A stretch of 7,729 bases of DNA from M55B165 sp051744245. Lineage in GTDB: Bacteria > Actinomycetota > Humimicrobiia > Humimicrobiales > Humimicrobiaceae. A program made the translations under genes and the position numbers. Under the pieces are notes generated by a model, which ran no database searches, had not been told where the DNA came from, and was given only the letters and a program-made list of their open reading frames with translations. Below, in pieces: positions 6,836 through 7,729 of this stretch (positions within the stretch are counted from its first letter, which is position 1; the number at the start of each line of letters is the position of its first letter). The stretch spans positions 1 to 7,729 of the forward strand of contig JBNJCV010000073.1 of assembly GCA_051744245.1 (NCBI GenBank), written 5' to 3'.

Positions 6836-6841
6836 GAGGAG
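6836..6841 (+). promoter_or_regulatory. Shine-Dalgarno site that decides the ftsH start
   Basis: GAGGAG at 6836-6841 lies 10 bases before the TTG at 6852. The frame has a TGA at 6846-6848 just upstream, so the TTG is the first possible start in this frame. This fixes an otherwise easily missed non-ATG start. Confidence 0.7.
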
Positions 6842-6851
6842 ATGTTGAGAC

Positions 6852-7729
6852 TTGAAAAAAGATCCAAATAAAGGTTTTAAAAATAGAAGTTTTAGAAATA
6901 TAGCATTGTTGATACTTCTTATAGTGGTAATGTTTTTGATTTTCAGAAATCCCATGTTTCTTGCCACTGAGGTTAAAGAATTTACCATGAATGAATTCGT
7001 GGGGGAGGTAAAAGCAGGCAATATAAATGTTTCTGCACCTGTGGTGGTTAAAGGGGAAGATAATACCATAGAAGGAGAGCTTGCAGATGGCACCTCTTTT
7101 AAGGTTTCCTTCTTAGAGAACTATGATATTTCACAGTTCTTGCTTGAAGAGGATATACCTTTTAGGGTGGATAATCAAAACCAGTCAATGTGGGTACAAA
7201 TATTAATTGGGGCATTACCCTTTATTATAATGTTTGGCCTTATTTTCTTCATGATGAACCAATTGCAGGGTGGAGGGTCAAAAGTCCTTCAATTTGGAAA
7301 AAGCAAAGCAAAAATAGCCAATAAAAATAAGAAGAAGAGAATAACATTTAAGGATGTAGCAGGGGTTGAAGAAGCGGTAGAGGAGCTAAAGGAAGTAGAA
7401 GAATTTTTGGAAAACCCAAACAAGTTTAAAGCAATTGGCGCAAAGATACCCAAAGGTGTGCTGCTATATGGGCCTCCGGGCACAGGCAAGACACTACTTG
7501 CCAGGGCTGTGGCAGGAGAAGCAGGCGTGCCTTTCTATAGCATAAGCGGTTCGGAGTTTGTAGAAATGTTCGTTGGTGTTGGTGCTTCCAGGGTCAGAGA
7601 TCTTTTTGCACAGGCTAAAGCCAGTCAACCTTCAATTATTTTCATGGATGAAATTGATGCAGTTGGAAGGCATAGAGGCGCAGGCCTGGGAGGAGGCCAT
7701 GATGAAAGGGAACAAACCCTTAACCAGTT
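6852..7729 (+). CDS. ftsH: ATP-dependent zinc metalloprotease FtsH (5' part, cut by window edge)
   Basis: FtsH is a membrane-anchored hexameric AAA+ protease that extracts and degrades misfolded membrane proteins and some soluble regulators. The window holds 292 codons, and the stop lies beyond the right edge. Seen in order: a short basic N-terminus, membrane segment 1 at about 17-31, an extracytoplasmic domain to about residue 112, membrane segment 2 at about 114-136, the QFGKSKAK linker at 147-154, then the AAA+ core. That core has Walker A GPPGTGKT at 207-214, the pore-loop region FVEMFVGVGAS at 236-246, and Walker B IIFMDEIDAVG at 262-272. The rest of the AAA+ domain and the HEXXH protease domain are off the window. 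The TTG start is supported by GAGGAG at 6836-6841, by an in-frame stop just upstream, and by a normal N-terminal length before the first membrane segment. It follows hpt after 71 bases, as in Bacillus. Confidence 0.96.
   Translation, partial: MKKDPNKGFKNRSFRNIALLILLIVVMFLIFRNPMFLATEVKEFTMNEFVGEVKAGNINVSAPVVVKGEDNTIEGELADGTSFKVSFLENYDISQFLLEEDIPFRVDNQNQSMWVQILIGALPFIIMFGLIFFMMNQLQGGGSKVLQFGKSKAKIANKNKKKRITFKDVAGVEEAVEELKEVEEFLENPNKFKAIGAKIPKGVLLYGPPGTGKTLLARAVAGEAGVPFYSISGSEFVEMFVGVGASRVRDLFAQAKASQPSIIFMDEIDAVGRHRGAGLGGGHDEREQTLNQ

Noticed and set aside
6806..7093. Open frame of 95 codons on the minus strand
   Set aside because: It is antisense to the start of ftsH, has no SD or known motif, and the forward strand there is clearly FtsH.

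Overview
This window looks like ordinary chromosome from a low-GC bacterium with Gram-positive-like gene organisation. All genes are on the + strand and packed with gaps of a few bases to about 70 bases. AGA/AGG and AUA codons are common, most genes have purine-rich Shine-Dalgarno (SD) sequences, and the order tilS-hpt-ftsH is the one known from Firmicutes and Actinobacteria. The lineage cannot be fixed from the sequence. A Firmicute, or an uncultured low-GC lineage that keeps this order, is my best guess. I see no mobile elements, CRISPR arrays, RNA genes or signs of recent transfer.

Layout: (1) Bases 1-75 are a leader that may hold the last codons of an upstream gene and a weak promoter. 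(2) Bases 76-3649 are a tightly coupled trio: glycogen synthase (glgA), a soluble GAF-PAS histidine kinase and a stand-alone CheY-like receiver. The first junction is a 2-base gap and the second a 4-base ATGA overlap. (3) A near-consensus promoter overlaps the receiver stop codon and starts a second unit: a GalT-type sugar-1-phosphate nucleotidylyltransferase, tilS and hpt. (4) ftsH begins after a 71-base gap holding its own probable promoter and an inverted repeat. It has a TTG start with a strong SD and runs off the right edge after 292 codons.

How the genes may work together: GlgA and the GalT-like enzyme both handle nucleotide sugars. The kinase and receiver sit between them and are co-transcribed with glgA, so a regulatory link to carbon storage is plausible but unproven. 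TilS, Hpt and FtsH are housekeeping functions (tRNA-Ile decoding of AUA, purine salvage, membrane protein quality control).

I did not find a clearly new system. The items most worth a second look are the glgA-linked soluble kinase with an output-less receiver, the promoter and TTG-start correction for galT, the uncertain substrate of that enzyme, and the dyad at the predicted ftsH transcription start.
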